A DNA stretch of 60,000 nucleotides from Nymphaea colorata (taxonomy: Eukaryota > Streptophyta > Magnoliopsida > Nymphaeales > Nymphaeaceae). The stretch covers positions 5,065,528 to 5,125,527 of the forward strand of contig NC_045140.1 in the NCBI RefSeq assembly GCF_008831285.2. Direction: 5' to 3'. Of this stretch, positions 57,735 to 60,000 are shown in pieces; position 1 is the first letter of the stretch; the number at the start of each line of letters is the position of its first letter. The position numbers and the translations under genes are program-made. The notes below the pieces were generated by a model. That model did not search any database and was not told the origin of the DNA. It worked only from the letters and a program-made list of their open reading frames with translations.

Positions 57735-58150
57735 TTTTACCGATGCATAAATTTGCATCGATAAATAGTAATAGTGATGTTAGGCAGACGTTATTTAAAG
57801 TTTTACCGATGTCTAGTGCTTTGTCAGTAAATAATTTTGCCAATGTCCAGTTATATGTCGGTAAAAACTTTTACAGATGTCTATGTCCATTGTCGGTATA
57901 AGTTTTACCAACGGCCTTTAAAATGTCGAAAATAATTAATTATTAGCGACGCAGTCAGACATTAGTAATAGTCGATATTTACCTACGTCTAGACTGCGCT
58001 AGTGAAATCTTACACTGACGTGCCGGTCTAGTGTGTGAGTGTTAATTTTTACCAACACACTCTTCATCAATGATATCATGAAACCTCTGTACAAGCATTA
58101 CCAGCACATGTCTTTGTTTCACCGACGTTTTTTAGACGTTGGTAATGCTT
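57735..58150. repeat. CACTA right subterminal repeat array
   Basis: Units such as ACCGATGTCTAGTGCTTTGT, GCCAATGTCCAG...ATGTCGGTAAA, ACAGATGTCTATG...TTGTCGGTA and ACCGACGTTTTTTAGACGTT, mostly as small inverted repeats. Confidence 0.8.
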
Positions 58151-58168
58151 AGTTGTTTTGTAGTGTAA

Positions 58169-58800
58169 CCAACAATTTTAGTGCATAACTCAAAATGGAT
58201 CTGGCAATATGTTTGTGATTTCTTCATGTAGCTCCCCTATTCCCATGATGGAGAAGAGGAAACATATTTTTTGATAAACCAGAAGCCACTTAAGCAAACC
58301 AATTGAGCCAGAGAAAATCTCACAGTTGTCGTTTTTTATGGTAAAAAAATGCAATGTTGATCACCAACTGGGACTTTGACATGACTACCGTCCTCTCCCA
58401 ATAGACTATCATGGGGCTTGGAAAGCCCCTGACCAGCAAGAACCGCCAGTCTGAGAGGGCGCTGACCCTCAGGAAGTGGTAGAATATAGTTTGTTACTGG
58501 CCATGGGTGTTGAGCTTGAAAGAGAGGTAGTCCAATTACCTCACGTTCCTCTTCTTAGGTAACGATTGATAATTAGTATATTTGTGAGTGTTTTATGAAT
58601 TTATAAAAGAAAATGTGGGCCATAGATATAACTTAGAGCTTAAACCTGAATAATTTATGCGGATAAAATGTGGCATAGTCTTGACATCCAAAATATTCTC
58701 AATAATAAACTTGATAAAGTATACTTAATAAAAACTTAATAACAAAACCAACAAAATTCACAAAATGAACTCAACAAGCTATGAGTTAAATAATATACTT
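58169..58800. other. Intergenic DNA, unassigned
   Basis: No gene or repeat with clear limits. The right part may already belong to the LTR described next. Confidence 0.4.
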
Positions 58801-59190
58801 GCATTATTTGTCAAACTGAAACTTACAAAAGTAAGATACATGAACTCACCTCAACAAGCTCATGTAGTAAGCGAACACCCAAGCACCCAATGCCCTTACA
58901 CTTGAGCACACACTTGAAACTCTCACACACCAGCTCACGAAGTGAGCACACAAGCATCGTTCACTTGCTCAAGACGCTCAACACTTTTATTTGATGCATT
59001 ATACAATGGCCAACACCCCTATTTATAGGGAAGAAGAAGTCGGTGGTGGATGATTCCACTGAGTAATACCATTTTTTTTTAATTTTATTTCACCTTTAAT
59101 CATTCCATTTAAGCACCAACATACCAAAGGAGTCTCAAAGCCTCTTGAGTCTTCTCGACTCTTCCTAGGAAGTCGGTGATGACTCTTTAC
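58800..59190 (-). repeat. LTR of a minus-strand copia remnant
   Basis: On the minus strand a purine tract (ATGAGGGGGAGAT) at about 59205-59190 is followed by TGTAAAGAGTCATCACC, a typical LTR start. Within it, CCCTATAAATAGGGG (about 59037-59022) is a strong TATA box, followed by a leader-like sequence. The LTR's far end is not located. Confidence 0.6.
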
Positions 59191-60000
59191 AATCTCCCCC
59201 TCATTACCAACTCTCTGCATATAGCTCTTTGCAGTCTTCCGAACTTGAGCAGTAACTATACCAGTTCTATGAATTTGTTAATGACCTGCCCTTCTATTGT
59301 AATGTGCATCAACCTTTTATTCTTTAGCAAACTTAGCCTTCTCCACAATGATGTAGTAAGCATCAATGTACTTTGGATTTGCTTTTTGAACTCTTGTAAA
59401 TCTTCTTAGTGTTACTAGTGCTTCTTTTAGTTCTTCAAGTTGTGATGGCATTTCATCTTTTATATTTTACTGTTGAAAATAACTAACCCCTATTCTCCAT
59501 GGATGCTCGTTTTCTTTAGCCTTGGACTGTGTTCAAGTGTTTGAACTCGTTCCTCTGATTCAACTGGTTCTAAATGCAAAGGCTCAAGCTCTTCATGATT
59601 CACTACCTCAACTTGTATTTTGTCTTGAATATCTCTCTGAAAGACTGAAAAGTCTTGAAGCATCTTTTTTTTTCTGACCACCATGATGATGTTTTATTGA
59701 AGATGATACCATGAGAGACATGAACTTGTCATGTGCTAGAATTAGCATATCCCTATCCCTTCTGATATGGATCATAGCTGACAATGACACACCTTTGTGT
59801 TTTCTTGTCGAACTTAGCCCTGTCTTGCTCAGATAAAAAAATAGCATATACAATCAAATACTCTAATATAACTCACAGATTGCTTCTTTTTATGGAGCAT
59901 TTCATATGGACACTTAAAATTGAAACTTGGCAATGATAGGTGATTAATTATAAAATCGTGGTGGCATGTTCTTTGCATGCATCATACTTCAGCATGCTTC
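59191..60000 (-). pseudogene. Copia integrase-end remnant, runs off window
   Basis: Minus-strand blocks RAKFDKKTQRCVIVSYDPYQKG (key part CVIVSYDPYQKG, about 59790-59750) and VSHGIIFNKTSSWWSEKK (about 59720-59670) match the C-terminal end of copia integrases, where the capsid-like VSRDVVF motif is usual. Stops and frame changes follow. Reverse transcriptase and RNase H are absent, so this is an internally deleted copy between integrase and the 3' LTR. Confidence 0.65.

Larger units (their letters stand above)
54546..58168. mobile_element. CACTA (En/Spm) transposon, deleted, TAA duplication
   Basis: The element proper is 54549-58165 (3,617 bp). It begins CACTACAAAAAAG and its minus-strand end begins CACTACAAAACAA. 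Both sides carry the 3-bp duplication TAA (54546-54548 and 58166-58168), the size made by CACTA elements. Both ends carry many short subterminal motifs of the type ACCGAYGTCT and ATGTCGGTAAA in direct and inverted form, where the element's own proteins would bind. The interior has transposase remains but at 3.6 kb is shorter than autonomous CACTA elements. Confidence 0.93.

Overview
This window is nuclear DNA of a flowering plant. Evidence: one intron-rich plant gene with GT-AG introns, plant-type Ty1/copia and Ty3/gypsy retrotransposons, and CACTA, hAT and PIF/Harbinger DNA transposons. Non-coding parts are AT-rich with many (AT)n, (CT)n and (GA)n tracts. The species cannot be fixed from the sequence.

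The only host gene I can support is an SGF29-like SAGA subunit on the + strand. I rebuilt it as nine coding exons from 20506 to 53430 (861 nt, 286 aa, C-terminal double Tudor domain). It is stretched to about 33 kb by transposons. Intron 2 (6.4 kb) holds a copia element and intron 3 holds a hAT-type MITE. Intron 8 (19.2 kb) holds two complete copia elements, an antisense copia remnant and several hAT elements. Intron 8 lies between a 14-nt micro-exon and the last exon, which carries an aromatic residue of the histone-reading pocket.

Layout. 1-8450: intergenic DNA with microsatellites, two hAT-type MITEs with 8-bp target duplications, a broken Harbinger transposase (minus strand) and a CACTA-type terminus. 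8453-18987: one complete but inactivated Ty3/gypsy chromovirus-like element with 2.9-kb LTRs and target duplication GTTTT. 18993-20505: upstream region of the gene. 20506-53430: the SGF29-like gene. Inside it are copia-1 (24270-29459, decayed), MITE (30602-30964), copia-2 (34677-40004, decayed), hAT (40168-47203) interrupted by copia-3 (41095-46405), antisense copia remnant (LTR plus RNase H), and a hAT transposase relic (48700-52239, minus strand). 53431-54548: 3' flank. 54549-58165: deleted CACTA element with TNP2 transposase remains and target duplication TAA. About 58800 to the window end: LTR and integrase end of another minus-strand copia remnant.

The most notable item is copia-3. It has one uninterrupted 1,541-codon gag-pol frame with all expected catalytic motifs, near-identical LTRs and a perfect 5-bp target duplication. 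It looks recently inserted and possibly still able to move. It sits inside a hAT element, which sits inside an older copia LTR, inside the gene's intron. A second copy of that LTR gives the unoccupied hAT site. I see no gene set that looks like a new biological system. The interest lies in nested insertions inside a chromatin-reader gene and in repeat families that carry microsatellites.
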